Shown: one piece after another, positions 12,701-25,307 of the stretch | Layout of the letters: each line of letters starts with the position of its first letter | How positions within the stretch are numbered: position 1 is the first letter of the stretch | NCBI RefSeq assembly: GCF_958979055.1 | Contig: NC_084899.1 | Coordinates: 23,255,501 to 23,319,500, forward strand | Direction: 5' to 3' | From: Alnus glutinosa | Taxonomy: Eukaryota; Streptophyta; Magnoliopsida; Fagales; Betulaceae | Length of the DNA stretch: 64,000 bases | Position numbers and translations under genes: made by a program | Notes under the pieces: generated by a model | What the model was told of the DNA's origin: nothing | Databases searched by the model: none | Seen by the model: only the letters and a program-made list of their open reading frames with translations

Positions 12701-15184
12701 TGCAGGTTACAGAAGCAAAAGCGACATGTTAGTTGTAAGAACATTATTGAGATGATATTAAAAAAATGTCAAAGAGAGAGAGAAACCTCAAGCAGTGGTT
12801 TTGAAAGTTGCACATGCTCAAGTGCTTGAACTAGAATTTCCCTAGCTTTTTCTGCATTACCAGAAACCTGCTAACAAAATCAAATTGAATGAGAGACATC
12901 AGCTACAATATATTGATATCAAAACATAGATCAATCACCAAAATGCCCATGGGGAAGTACCAATGGATGAATACAGTACTAGGCTTATGGGGGCTATATC
13001 AGGAAATTCAGTTCATTTGACAGAGAAGAAACAACCAACATCTAAAAGAGGCAGAAACAAAAGCTTATTTAGATTGAAACACTCATGTAGCAAGTCCGGG
13101 TAGTTTGCCCTAAAGTAGAATCCGGAAAGTGTATTTTAGCCATGTTCACCTTGATAAAGACTCCTCGAAGAAAAAGAAAAGGTAATAAGAAACAAAAACA
13201 ACTGCAAAATCTCTGAAGTTTAAACTTGCATAAGTCGTAAGCAGTGAAGAGAGATTTTTGAAAAAAAAAAATAGGGTTAAATACCCCAGAGGTACCTGAG
13301 TTTTACGTGTTTTTAAATTTAGTACCTCAGTTTCATTTCGTATCACAGGTAGTACCTAAATTTGGAGAAAAAAAAAACCCTAGGTAGTACCTGTTAGATT
13401 TCTCGTCCAAATTTCAACTTCTCGCCACGTGTCAACCGCTGAGGTTGACACGTGGCACCACATAAAAAAAATTAAAAATTAAAAATTAAAAAATTAAAAA
13501 AATGATTAAAATTAAAAAAAAAATGAAAAAAAAAAGAAGAAAAAAAGAAAAAAAAAAAAAAAAGAGGGGTGGCTGAGCCACCCCCTTGGCCGGTCTGGGG
13601 TGGCCGAACCGCCCCCATGGCCCTAGGGGGTGGTTCGGCCACCCCCTAGGGCCAAAACCCTTCAAAATTTTTTTTTTTTTTTTTTCAACTGTGGGGTGGC
13701 CGAACCACCCCATAGGGGGTGGTTCGGCCACCCCAGACAGGCCAGACCGGCCAGACCGGCCAAGGGGGTGGCTCAGCCACCCCTCTTTTTTTTCTTTTTT
13801 TTTCTTTTTTTTTTCATTTTTTTTAATTTTAATCATTTTTTTTTAATTTTGTAATTTTTAATTTTTTTTTTTTATGTGGTGCCACGTGTCAACCTCAGCA
13901 GTTGACACGTGGCGAGAAGTTGAAATTTGGACGAGAAATCTGACAGGTACTACCTAGGGTTTTTTTCTTCCAAATTCAGATACTACCTGTGATATGAAAT
14001 GAAACTGAGGTACTAAATTTAAAAACACGTAAAACTCAGATACCTCAGGGGTATTTAACCCAAAAAAATAAAACAAAAGATGAGGAGTGGAAATACAGTT
14101 AGGTCTTGAGAATCAATCCAAACAAAAATCATTATATCTATAAGCTACACCAAACACACAACACACAAAGATGTTGCCCAACCTACCATGTACAAAAACC
14201 GAGAGTATTGCGCATACAACATCGGTAATGTCTGTGAATGTTCTTTTCCCTTTTCAATTGCAATCGCCTGTTCATACAAAGAACAAGCATCTTCCAGATT
14301 CCCCTGCAATAAAAGAGAAAAGATTGAGTGGAAAAAAGAAAGGAAAAAAAAATTAACCTATTTGTGGGAAATTGGAACCTTAAATAGTGTTCTTTGTCCA
14401 ACATACCAGCCGATGTTCCATATTAGCATGCTTAATAATTGCTTCAATAAGACCAGGTGAGATTTCAGCATTTACTAGTTGATAGGCAGCTCTAGCACCA
14501 GGTATATCCCCATTTTGTTCTTTAAACCGAGCAGCAAAAAGGTGAATCTCTGGTTGTCTCTGTTATAAATTTGGTGAAATAAAATATATCATATATAAGG
14601 GAATTCAATTAAAAAATAAAGACAGTAAATAACTGTCATATCTCATGGCTGAACGCTAACATAGGAAGACGAAAATAGATAAGACTCATTTGCAAACAAC
14701 ATTAATAGTTCAAATATATCATGTTATAAATTTTTTTCTTGATGATATGAGGGAAGCAATTTAAATTCTCTATAATTAAAAGAAGAACAATTCTTGAAAG
14801 GTTAAGAACTAAATGATGGTTGAAAGGGTCTTCCAACCCAGAATCTATTTAACTAACAAAGAAAGGGAAATAGAACACAGGCAGATTACAGGAGGGAGAA
14901 TTGGCTTCCTATACAAGTTCATGAAATTTCTTTTTAACCCTCAATTTAAACTATTTAAATAGTAGCAAAGCGGAAAATTTATTTTTGAGAAGTGTTTTGG
15001 GTTGGTTTGGCAAAATTTTGACATGTGTTTTGGGTTTTGGAAAAGGTAAAAATTTAGAATTGATTTGGTGGGGGCTACATTTGGAAAAAGTGTTGTATGT
15101 TTGAAAATTCGTTTGGTAAAATTTTGAAAAGTGCTTTTAAAATTTTAAATAATAAAAAATTGAAAGTGTTCCCCCAAAGGAAGG

Positions 15185-15224
<40 letters not shown>

Positions 15225-18200
15225 ATTGTAGTTTACACTACATGGTGGTGGCCACCAAAGCATCCATGCCAGACTGTCCTAGCGGCCACCACAAGGCCAC
15301 CAAACATTCATGGTGGCCACCGTAGAGCCGCCGGACGTTCTTGGCAACAACTGCGGGGCTGCCAAACATTCATTGCAAATCGCTAGTACATGGCAGCCAA
15401 CACGGGGCTGTCGTACATCAATGGCAGCCACTGTGGGGGCCACCGGACATTAATGGCAGCCACTGTGGGGCTGCCGAACATTGATGGCAGCCACTGTGGG
15501 GCCGCCAGAAGTTCATGGCCACCACAGCAGGGTGGCCGAAAGTTTATGGTAATTATTTTTTAATTTAGGTACATTTAACCAGCAGCCTCCACACCTAAAA
15601 AAATAAAAATAAATAAATAGTTGTACATGGATAATCTATACACATGGAAAATATATATATATAGTATTTAATTTTTATAGCATTGTGTTTTATTTTTTGA
15701 AAAATGTTTTGTGAAAACTGTTTTTGTTTTGAGAAGAGTTTTGTGTTTTGCTTTGAAAAGTGTTACTGGTGGGGTCGCATCTGAAAATCCATTTGGATAA
15801 CTAATATTTGGGAAGTGAAAAGAGTTTTGGAAAAGTTTTCCATACAGATATATTTGAGAGGAATTTTCAGCATTTGAAAAGCAAAAACCAATTCTGAAAT
15901 TTTTGCCAAACATACCCAGCTATACTCATTTTTCTACCCTTCCCTCCAGCCAAACAACAGTAAGGAAACTAAACTTCCCTTACTTGTCACTCCCCTTTAT
16001 CCCCATCCCTCCTACCAGAGTGTTAACGCTAGGCGCTTCTCAGCCAAAGAATGATAAGCCAGAAGAGAAGTAGGAAAATTCTTGTCCTATTCTTCAATTC
16101 AACACAGCCAGCAAGGCATGTTGCTTCCTCTTCATCTCCTCTGGCTCGAATAGACCCATCCCAAACTTTATTTTCCAGTCTCCTGCTGTACTTTACTTCT
16201 CTATCTCTATCCTAATGTCTCAATGAAGAATATTCTGATGGGGAATTTCATACCTTGACAAAGACTTGGGTTGCCCGAGCAAGAGCATTATTTGCAAGAT
16301 CCAAGCAAGCACTAGCCTCCATGCATAAAACATAACGTATCCAATACTCGGGATAATTGGCACAAGCAATCAGGCATCTCTCATATAACTTGACCACCTG
16401 ATTCACATTAAAGGAAAACAACATCACATTATACAGCCATATTCACATTAAATTAAATAGGGATATCACAAAGCACAAAGGAGATATGCATAAGATATAC
16501 TCCGTTAGCGGAACAGAGGGGCCCCTCAAAAACGAAGGGAGGGACCCTCCTTGCCTGACAGACAGATGGTTAGGAAGATAAGAAGACACCTGCATGCATA
16601 ACATTGGAACTTTAAAAAGAATAAAATTTACTATACAAACACATCATCAACCTGGAACGTCCACTGACAAATGAGGGATTGAAGTACTTAGCCTTAAAGA
16701 AACCAAATCGAAGGTCCATGCTTTAAGTCTCAGTTCAATTTCCCGTTTAAAAAGTTGCTTCATCCAACGTTTAGCCAGTAAAGAATATCGGGCAGCAGAT
16801 ATTACTTAACTGTAAGTCAATTGTAATAAGGAGGACAACTAAAAACTACAAACCAGAGAAATAGAAAACAAATAACTCAAATACCTTGTTAAAGTCACCT
16901 TCCCTTTCCATAAAATCCAAATAGCTATGCCAATTTTCAAGCTCTGCAACGTTGAGGGGCCGCACATGAAAGTATGGCCTCCTAATAGCTGTTTCAAAAC
17001 CAATGATCTTAGAATCGACCTCTTTAGCTTTCCTATACATCTCTTCTCTAATGGCGATATACTTCTGCAACTCCTCTGCTTCTGTTAAGCCAGCACTTAC
17101 AGGTTTAGGAGATTGTTCCGCAGCATCAGGATGAACCTCTCCCTCGTTTGCTTGGACACTAGCCTCTGAAAGTGCACCTGCTGCTGCAGCAGCTTCTTCA
17201 GCAGTCCTTAATTCAGACAAAGGTCGACTTGCAGCTAACTCCTTGAAGCTGTAGAACCATAGGCACCAGGGATGTATATAAAACTTCAAAAGGGAAATCT
17301 TATGCAAAACAACAAACAAGAGGTGCATAACACCATATCTCAATAAACAAGACATGAAACCACAAAATATATATATATATGACCAGGGAGACATCAACTA
17401 AAAACAAAACTCAAATCTTGAAGACATCAGGGGCTCTTTGGGGAGATACAAAGATGTTGTAATTAAAGGCATATATGGAGGATTACAAAATAAGCAATTG
17501 CAATCTGGCAGGATATGTTCATAAATCCAAGGATATCAAGCTTACTACAAAAATCCTCCCTCAAAGTTAGTGAACCAGCAAAGATCACAATTAGGAGTGA
17601 GGAAATATCCAACCACACTAATTCCAAAACCCGCCACAAAGGCCTTCAACCAACCCAAATGTGCTCAATGCAACACTGTACGAGCACAAGAAGTTTACAG
17701 GAAACATAGAGCTAACATAAGAAACCTAAGCCCACAACTAAGGAGTACGAGGCCGATAAATAAATATATGGGCAACGTAAAAGGAGTCAAGGAATTACCT
17801 GTTAAAATATCGATCCAACTGTTGATTTGGATACTCCAAAATCCTGGTGTAAATCATAGCAAGGCGGCCCCATTCCTGCTGCATGTATTCATATTCAATA
17901 TATTTATCCCAAAGGGCGAAAGACAGGTAATCTGTTCCAACATAAGTTAATCCTCGTTCAAAGAGCCTGAAACACCATAAAAATAAAATATACTGTGATT
18001 CTATAAGTAAAAGCATCAACTCAGTTAACACAAGCACATCCATGAATGGGTGACAGTGACACTATGACAAGGAGAAGAAACAATTCATTGTAACAGCATA
18101 TCACTTCCAAGCGCTGCATTTACCTTCCTGAAAATAAACCATACTATGTCCGAGAAATGGAGCAGTGAAAGAGGCCATCTTAGCCCTTAACCTGACGAGA

Positions 18201-21166
18201 TCTTCCCAGCAGCAAATTGCATATTGATGCACCTCAGAGTGTCAAAGTTTAAGGTAGCCATACTTCAAAGATAACTACATTACTATGGCACAGTCCTTTG
18301 GAGAAAAAGGCAAGAAAAGAAGGGGTATAACGAGACAAAAGAATTGAAAAAGATCCTAAAGACAGCTACCCTGTACAGTAGCATCAAATCAAGGGTTTGC
18401 ACATCAGAAAAAAGTATTTCTGAAGTGCATTCCCATCAAACCTTTCCGCCATAAATGTGAAGAATCACTGTTGCAGGCATACTGAAATGATGTTAGCAGC
18501 AAAAAATCACTATAGCCTTGTGACTGAGGAAACCATGCAATCATGATCTCCCAACGCCTATTAACAAATAATAATAATAATAAGACATAAATCAACATCT
18601 ATTACCTTCGGACAGTGTCTGGATCTCCATATGTGCTAATGGCAAATATGCAATAATGCAACCACATGTCCACCGAATAGGTCACTCCTTGAACTGCCCG
18701 TTCATAAACCTCCACAACTTTATCAACCGAACCTAGGTGCGCCTCATGGTCTGCATACTTTTTCCAATAACCATAACACAAAGGAAATTCTGCCAGAAAA
18801 GCGTCATAAACTTTTCGTATTTTCAATATGTTCTCCTGCACGAGGGATATAGAGGAATATGTTAGTTCCACCAGGACAAGTCCTCCAAAGCGCAGAGACA
18901 AAATTATATTAAAGAAATAATAACACCAACCACATAATTGAAGGGCAGGAATGTAGAGAGCAGAAGTTTGAAGAAAAAACTAGCCACGGCAAAGGCCTAT
19001 TGCTCTAAAGAAATATATCAAGAGAATTCACATCAAAAAGTATACTGAATTTTGAAAAAGAGAGAAGAAAAAACAAAAAAGAACAAACACATTACAAAAA
19101 TTTCAAAAGAAATCATGTTCGTTACACATTTACTAGTATACCATATTACGCAAACCCAAAAAAGGAATCCATCTAAACAAAGAAAATACAGATTTTTACA
19201 GAAGCAACAGCCCATAACGTGTTATTTTCACATATGCTCACAATGGCGCTCTAGGAAAATATTTCATCTCAGGGGCCACAGAACCATATAGCCCTATAGG
19301 GAGCCTCTACATTCAAAAAACTTGAAACTATCATATATAACAAAACTCGACGTGTTATTTTCAGATTGTTTTTGGTAAATTATAAGAATTTATTAGTAAA
19401 ATTAGAAATCTCAAGTGTGTCACGACGAGGTTCTCTTAGAGATGAGAATCTAAAATAAAATAAATCAAGGAAGTTTAAAAAGAAATTATGTTTTGGATTT
19501 GATGGACCATATTGCAAATTCGTAGTTACTATGTGCAAAGTTGATATCCCCATTCACAAGACAGGTTAATAGAAATTTGTTTCCAAACAAAAGGGTGAGA
19601 ACATTTTAACACCTAGGTATGTAAATAGACTAGTAGTGTTTCAGAAAGCCATAATGTACATATCAACCAAATTATCAGAAAGCTAAAGAGAGATACAATA
19701 AAGGCCATCTTTGAAATTGCATGCCATCCTGCCAATTTGTAGTCACCATCTAAAAAGGTGATATTCCCTTTCAAAAGCCATGTAAATGGAGATTTTTTCC
19801 AACCAAAAGGGCAAGAACATACTAACATATAAGCATGTAAATAAAGTAGCACTGTTTCAGAAAGCCAAAATATCTACACATACAAAGATGCATATGAATG
19901 AACAAATGTCTTAGTTGTCTTGTTAGTAGGCATGTAGATTGACCTGCAACAACTAGTTCATGTAAGGTATCAGACAGATAAAGAGAGATGCAACACAGAA
20001 CATATTTGAAATTGCATACCATCGTGCAATCTAGCATGTAAATAGATAAGCCCATCAAAACCACATAGCCAATTGGTTGAGAACCTTCCTCGCAATAAAA
20101 GGTTGGCAAAATCAACTGAATGATTCATCATACATCTGAATTAATGATCACATACCTGCGCCACCTTCTCAGTCTCTTCAATCAGGGAAGTCCATGCATT
20201 AAAATCTAAAGAATTAGCCCTCACAATGTTCCACAGTCGATCTTCATCAGCGGACATAGCTGGTACTACAAATAAAAAGGAAAAGGGTTTAAAACAAGAT
20301 CAATCAAACCAAGACAATAAATACATGGAGCAAAAATCATGAAGTTCAATATCAGATGCATCTGTCTAAAACTTATAAGTTTTCTATAAACAAAGATCAA
20401 TTCAAAGCTATTTAAGCAAACAGGCTGATTTATTGGCATATTTAGCACTTACAATAAAAATAAAATGTCTGTAAAATATAATTCGAATAAGGAAGATATA
20501 ATAAGTAGTGCTGGAACTGGCTTTTCAAGTTATTTCACAAAAACTTTAATGATTTCCACATTGTGTACTTGTATCATGTGCTCGTGATTTACGATGCAGA
20601 TTCATGTTGCTCATCAACATAAATATAACAAATAAAAAATCACAGCCTCGTCCATAACAAATCAATATAACAAAAATTGCAGAGGAAAAAAAAAACATAC
20701 CAAAACCATCAAACTGTTGCTCATCAACAGCTCTACCCACATTATCTGAAGCATTTCCGTTCTCAACTGCCAGATTTCCCGCTTCACCAACACTAGCATT
20801 AACGGAATAATTAGTACCAGCTACTTGAGACAACTTTGCTGCTGCGCTTTCTGGATCACTAACTTTCTCACTACTAACAGGTGGCTTAGGTTCAAATGTT
20901 GTATTCACATGAGCTTCTTGCATGACAGGATTAGGTTCTGTGCCATATACATTCCCATCTCCTAAATCAGAACCACCGGGAACAGTTGAATTTGCATCAG
21001 CTAGAGAAGCAGAAGCAGCAAAATCTCCAGTAGCCTCGGAAGGGGAAGCATCAGTATTGGGAACAACATTTGAGCTGGCATCAGCGTAGCCAGTGGAAGT
21101 ATAGCTTGCAGGAGCATAGTCCATCGCAGCAGACGTTTCAGAAACTACTGTTTCACTGTCTCCCAT
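9795..21166 (-). CDS. PRP39: Pre-mRNA-processing factor 39 (U1 snRNP component)
   Basis: PRP39 is a U1 snRNP-associated splicing factor built of HAT (half-a-TPR) helical repeats. It acts in the nucleus at 5' splice-site recognition. Thirteen coding exons join in phase to 837 residues: 20701-21166, 20156-20265, 18606-18835, 17799-17966, 16885-17248, 16254-16397, 14407-14559, 14187-14303, 12787-12867, 12550-12699, 11236-11535, 10462-10575 and 9795-9911. Arabidopsis PRP39a is about the same length. Exon 1 encodes an acidic, Ser/Ala-rich N-terminus. HAT-type motifs follow: [48 protein letters not shown]-like [35 protein letters not shown] and [20 protein letters not shown]. The C-terminus is Gln/Tyr/Ala-rich and ends AYYGSYY. 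Introns carry several mobile elements, but no exon is broken. It looks like a functional gene. Confidence 0.95.
10080..10246. mobile_element. Foldback MITE in PRP39 intron 12
   Basis: A 167-bp near-perfect hairpin. The left arm TTGTTGTTCGAATTGTTAGC, followed by GACAGCAAATATGAGAGAGT, is mirrored by the right arm, whose reverse complement reads TTGTTGTTCGGATTGTTAGC. The two arms meet near CTCATCTGCCC / GGGCAGGTGAG around 10140-10190. There is no coding capacity. I could not assign a superfamily because the target-site duplication is unclear. Confidence 0.65.
13274..14061. mobile_element. Long-TIR MITE, Mutator-like (9-bp TSD), in PRP39 intron 8
   Basis: A 788-bp palindromic element starting GGGTTAAATACCCCAGAGGT and ending in its inverse (ACCTCAGGGGTATTTAACCC-like). 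The exact 9-bp direct repeat AAAAAAATA lies at 13265-13273 and 14062-14070. Each arm is over 200 bp. Arm landmarks are GAGGTACCTGAGTTTTACGT, TTTAGTACCTCAGTTTC and CCACGTGTCAACC. The core is also a hairpin, with GC-rich GGGTGGCTGAGCCACCCC-type repeats flanked by A-rich and T-rich tracts. Long TIRs with a 9-bp duplication fit a non-autonomous Mutator-like element. No transposase is present. Confidence 0.8.
14999..15917. mobile_element. Non-autonomous DNA element, hAT-like termini, in PRP39 intron 6
   Basis: The left end reads GGGTTGGTTTGGCAAAATTT and the right end, reverse complemented, GGGTATGTTTGGCAAAAATT. Subterminal regions are rich in AAAAGTGTTTTG-type motifs, as in many plant hAT derivatives. 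Inside are a 39-base A run (15184-15222) and a GC-rich minisatellite (15240-15550). I could not find a clean 8-bp duplication, so class and exact ends are tentative. Confidence 0.5.
15240..15550. repeat. GC-rich minisatellite, about 31-bp unit
   Basis: About nine to ten diverged tandem units with the core ATGGCAGCCACTGTGGGGC and a spacer ending in CATT or CATC. It is much richer in GC than the surrounding intron. It lies within the hAT-like element at 14999-15917 and was probably carried by it. Confidence 0.75.
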
Positions 21167-22068
21167 ACTTGATGAACAAATTGTTACTTGGTAGTATACC
21201 CTGCAAGACTAAAAGTATTACAACTGTAACTTTTGATAAATTCAGGAAGAGCATGCATAACATCAAAGCAATAAGCATTCAAATGCACCCTTACTGCATG
21301 TGTTTGCATCAATTCTTTTCAAACAAAAACGATTGCAATGGCAATCCAAAAAAATATTTGTCAACCACTAACCACGTTCAGATTTAATTTGGAAAGGTAC
21401 AAGAAGGATGTTGGAGGGGGGAGGCAGCCAGGCAACTGAGGGTCTAACATATTTGATGCATGTGATGTGAAGAGTAGAAAATCAAAGAAAGAAACACAAA
21501 CTAGAGTTGAGTTTTTTATTCTGTTTGCTAAGCCAAGCAAACAGAGCTCGAGCTAGAATTTTTGGCTAGTAAAAAAGGCAAGCCAAGCCCAAGAAAAAAT
21601 TTCCTCAGTTAGAGGAGCAGGCAAGCATGACAAACAATTATAAGCTAAAAAATCAATTGGAAAGCAAGAGTCATGTTATTAGGTCCCCAGGGTCTCTTGG
21701 GAGCACCTTCTTGCTACTGAGGATCATAAATGACTGGAGGCACAGCTTTGTCAAGTATGAACTTGCCCAAAATGTCATACGTTAATACTTTTCTTTTTTC
21801 TCACCAATGTTAGTTTTAATTTGCACAAAAAGAGGTCAAGAATAAAAGAACTAAAAAAATGGATGTTGGTAGAACACGTATCACAGGCACGTTCTATTAT
21901 CAGATGTCCATTGTTTAATTGAAAGCAACAGAATCAGGTGACAATGATCTATAACTTTTCTTCGCACTAGGCAATTATGTTCCTACGCAATTCATGTACA
22001 ATGAAAAGGACCCACTTTTTCCAAACAATTGGACTTTTGTAGACCCAAACTTATACCACTCCCATGTT

Positions 22069-22179
22069 TTGTTTTTTAATAAGTAATGCATTTTATTAAA
22101 AGCACAGAGGAGCACAACCCTAGTACACAATAAGTATACAAGAGAAAAACCCCTTAACGAGAAAAAGAAAAAGAAAAAT
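22069..22179 (-). mobile_element. LINE 3'-end fragment, 19-bp TSD
   Basis: A 111-bp truncated LINE tail in the PRP39 leader intron. The plus strand reads TTTTTTAATAAGTAATGCAT, then GCACAACCCTAGTACACAAT. It is flanked by CTTATACCACTCCCATGTT at 22050-22068 and 22180-22198. The long perfect duplication shows a fairly recent insertion. Confidence 0.85.
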
Positions 22180-22524
22180 CTTATACCACTCCCATGTTAT
22201 CCTCAGCTGGTATCATTTCCATCCCCAGTAATGTAGTGGGTTCAAATTGCAGCAATAGAGGTCAAGGTGTCGGTACCAATGGTATGGCAGCAGTAAAGAG
22301 GGGAAAAGAGGTGCCAACTGCCACATGTTACATAGTTAAAACTTAAAAACGGAGCTCAATTGGTCGCAGTGCCTGGGTGGCAGTCATGATGCAATTAAGG
22401 AGCTGCAGTGGTAGTTCAGTGGTCGTAGGCAGCAGCAACAACCACACAGATGTGTTGGAGCAGCAGTGGTGCCACGGCAACGGATATAGGTATTGCCTTG
22501 GAGGTAGGGGAATTCTGGTTAGCC

Positions 22525-22610
22525 TTTTTTTATATAAGTAATTCAATCTCATTAAAAATGTAGAAGGGCACAACTCAAGTAGACACAGAAAATATACCTC
22601 TAATTAGAAA
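22525..22610 (-). mobile_element. LINE 3'-end fragment (older)
   Basis: An 86-bp LINE tail with plus-strand poly(T), ATATAAGTAATTCAATCTC and GGGCACAACTCAAGTAGAC. The flanks share GAATTCTG at 22510-22517 and 22611-22618. The match extends to about 13 bases if two transition mismatches are allowed. The decay suggests it is older than the copy at 22069-22179 in the same intron. Confidence 0.65.
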
Positions 22611-24504
22611 GAATTCTGATCAGTTTTGGACCGTTTATAAAGTCCAATAAAGTTTTTATATTAGAGTCACAATTTCCTAAACAGGTTTTCAAGACCCATT
22701 TAACAGGAAAGTGATCTATTTGTAGACATTAGAAACTAGAACAAGCCAAAAATACAGAAATTTACCCTACATCTTGCTAAATATATAACCCAATCATCTA
22801 TTTTTCTGGGTTATACCTTAATCATCTAAAACAGTATGTTTACTTGTTCAGCACAGTAAACATTCAGTATTTGGCATAATCTCCTTGTTCCTATAAATGG
22901 AGCAGGATTAAAACATGAAATTATGACCACTGAAACATTTCTTAGCGGTAAATATTGCTGTGAACATTGTGAACTAAAAGTTAACAAACATTGTGAACTA
23001 AGAGTTAACAAATGCTACCAATCTACAAAAACATTAACCACCAAAGCTAAACAAAACAATTAATAATTTCACAAAAATAAAAACCAAAACGCGTGGTTCA
23101 GATCCATTACACAGAATCCCACACCTATGTTTTCAGAGCTAAACCATAAACCTAGGGTTTCGTTTCGCACGCTAAACCCTAATTCGTACTGCGAGTATCC
23201 GAGACCGAACCGAAGGGGACAAAGAATTGCTTCGGGGGAGTACCTGAAGGAAAAAGCAAAACGGCGTCGTTTGCAGAGAGCTCTGGATTTGGCTTCGAAG
23301 GTTTTTGCTTGAGGTTTTGTAAAAAAATTGTGCAGTGGCAGCAGTAGTAGGGCATGAAATGTGGGGAGCAGATTTTATATCGTTGAGGGCGGGGTGGGGG
23401 CGGGACTTGATGCTGGTGTTGGATCTGGGCCGTTGGTAAATGGACGGTTTGACCAGGGCCGTGCGGATAAGAACGAAGAAAATGCAGTTCACCGCGGAAA
23501 CCCCACCCCAAAAAAAAAAAAAAAAAAAAAAAAAAATATCACAAAACTCTTCTCATAAAACAAAACATTTTTTAATAAATAAAACAGAAAATTCTTTTCA
23601 AATTATAACTAGAAGTAAGAACTTTGTACAAATTTTTTTTTTTTTCAAATGTGGAGAGGCTATCTTGTTATATGTAAAAAAATAAAAATAAAATAGAGAT
23701 TGATGTACCGGCTATTGATGGCCGCCTGACCGATGATGGCAATAGCCACGCCACCTCAATGGTCACTAATACGTCTGACAACTACTAAACAACCATCAAA
23801 TGGATCGGGTGTCTCATGATGGCTACAAGGACCGTTTGGCAGCTTTGCATTAACTGTTAAAGTCAGTGACTGCCAAGATAGTTCAGTGTGGCCACCGCAG
23901 TGGAGTCTAACTCTAGCATTTTTTTTACTTTTTTTATTTTGCGAAATACTATTATTTCTTCTTGTTTCATAAACACTTTTAAAAAATTTACAAAATGAAT
24001 TTTCTTTTATAGACTTTACATACAAATTTTTTTTCAAACATGACTTCCACCGTCAATTCTCATTTTTGACATGTCGTTGTTGCCACTATTATTATTAATG
24101 GTAACCATCACTATTGCTATAATTATACCATAATACCATTGTCATTGCTATTACCATTTATTTCATTATTATAATAGTATAGTTTATAATTTTTAAGTAT
24201 ACTCATAAAAAAAATAAAAAAATAAAAAAAAAAATAGATGGATCTATCATTGTTTTGAATTTTATAAGAGGTTTTCATATTCTTCAAACAAATGTTTTTA
24301 AAAAGTGAATATTGCTTTTTCTTTTTTTCATCAAAAAGGGAATAAAGTATGATCACATATGAAAATTTCCAAATTACAATTTGGTACGTGTATCAAATTA
24401 TCAATTATGATGAGTATTTTGTTAATAAACAACTCCCGCATTATTTTGCTTTTACTCAACAAAAAAAAAAATCCAATTATTTTGCATTGATGAGATTAAG
24501 AAAA

Positions 24505-24714
24505 TGTTTAGGGTATTATAGTGTTTATTACAATTTATTTACAAACTCACGCGACAGTCATGTAAGTGTCACGTACCATTTGTTGAAAAAATTAATTAAG
24601 CAACAAATTTTGATTGGTAAATTTGATTATTTAGTGGCTGACATGGTAAGTGACACGTGGATTGCCACATCAGTTTATAAGAAATTTGCAGTAAAAGCGA
24701 TAATACTCGTAACA
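24505..24714. mobile_element. MITE family A, copy 1
   Basis: Terminal inverted repeats: the left end TGTTTAGGGTATTATAGTG matches the reverse complement of the right end (TGTTACGAGTATTATCGC). Inside are ACAAACTCACGCGACAGT, GACACGTGGATTGCCACATC and CAGTTTATAAGAAATTTGC. Related copies are at 34785-34946, 45030-45302 and 58613-58738. Confidence 0.65.
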
Positions 24715-24804
24715 GCACAGCCAACACTCAGTAAAATAAAGCCTTTTTTTTTTTTTACTAAATCATCTTATAGCCCTATTATGATTATGTACAGGGAAGA
24801 ACAA

Positions 24805-25076
24805 GGGTTTCAATAAAATAGTCAAGCAAAATAGTAAATCGCTACTTATTCTAAAAGCTTAGTGGTGATTTAACATGGTATCAAAGTTAAGGTATAAGTT
24901 TGAACCTTGATTCTACAATTTTTCTTCAATTTCAATTAAATGTTCTACATTTAAGGCATCACGTATTACGGAGGAATTTGAGCTCATACGTTAGGGAAAG
25001 TGTTAGAATATTAGTCAAATGATTAAATTTATTATTTATATCCGCTTAAACTTTTAGGACAAGTAGTTATTTAACA
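24805..25076 (+). mobile_element. Small LTR-like element (SMART/TRIM-like), copy 1
   Basis: A terminal repeat of about 75 bp appears twice in direct orientation. The right one (25001-25076) starts TGTTAGAATATTAGTCAAAT and ends TTAACA. The left one (about 24805-24875) is more decayed and ends GTGATTTAACA. Immediately after it is TGGTATCAAAG (24876-24886), close to the primer site for initiator methionine tRNA. A purine-rich GTTAGGGAAAG precedes the right repeat. It has no coding capacity. Further partial sequence of the same kind follows to about 25150. Confidence 0.55.
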
Positions 25077-25307
25077 TATATCAAATAAAAAAATTATTAG
25101 TTCGAATATTGTTTCCGTCGTTTACTTTCAATTTTTAAGAGCAAAGGTCACGAGTCTTCGACCCCTGTGACTCTAAATTTCACTCCATTTCAATTGAATA
25201 TTCCCCCTACAATTTGAAAAACATTACACTTGAAAAGTTTGAAACCAAGCATCAAGAAGCCACCAAGGCATTTGGCATATTCAAAAGCAACTAGGCATAT
25301 GGCATAT

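Larger units (their letters stand above)
21201..23380 (-). promoter_or_regulatory. PRP39 promoter and 5' leader with 2-kb UTR intron
   Basis: On the minus strand an ATATAAAA box lies at 23373-23380. A CT-rich leader exon begins near 23345 and ends at a CAG/GTACTC donor (23242-23243). The matching acceptor TTGCAG is at 21201-21202, about 35 bases upstream of the start codon at 21166. This implies a 2.0-kb intron in the leader. Such leader introns are common in constitutively expressed plant genes. Telomere-box-like AAACCCTAA sequence occurs near 23173 in the first part of the intron. Transcription start and leader splicing are inferred. Confidence 0.5.
23500..25290. other. Intergenic, AT-rich, repeats only
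   Basis: There is no supported gene between the PRP39 promoter and the small gene at 25308-26606. A 25-bp A run at 23514-23536 is followed by AT-rich sequence, a GC-richer stretch at 23705-23910 with no reading frame of note, and the MITE and LTR-like element listed separately. Confidence 0.6.

Noticed and set aside
13486..13854. Three overlapping frames rich in Trp, Pro and Phe runs on both strands
   Set aside because: They are artefacts of the palindromic, homopolymer-rich core of the MITE at 13274-14061.
15075..15263. Frame with a long Phe run
   Set aside because: It is a translation of the A run at 15184-15222 on the opposite strand.
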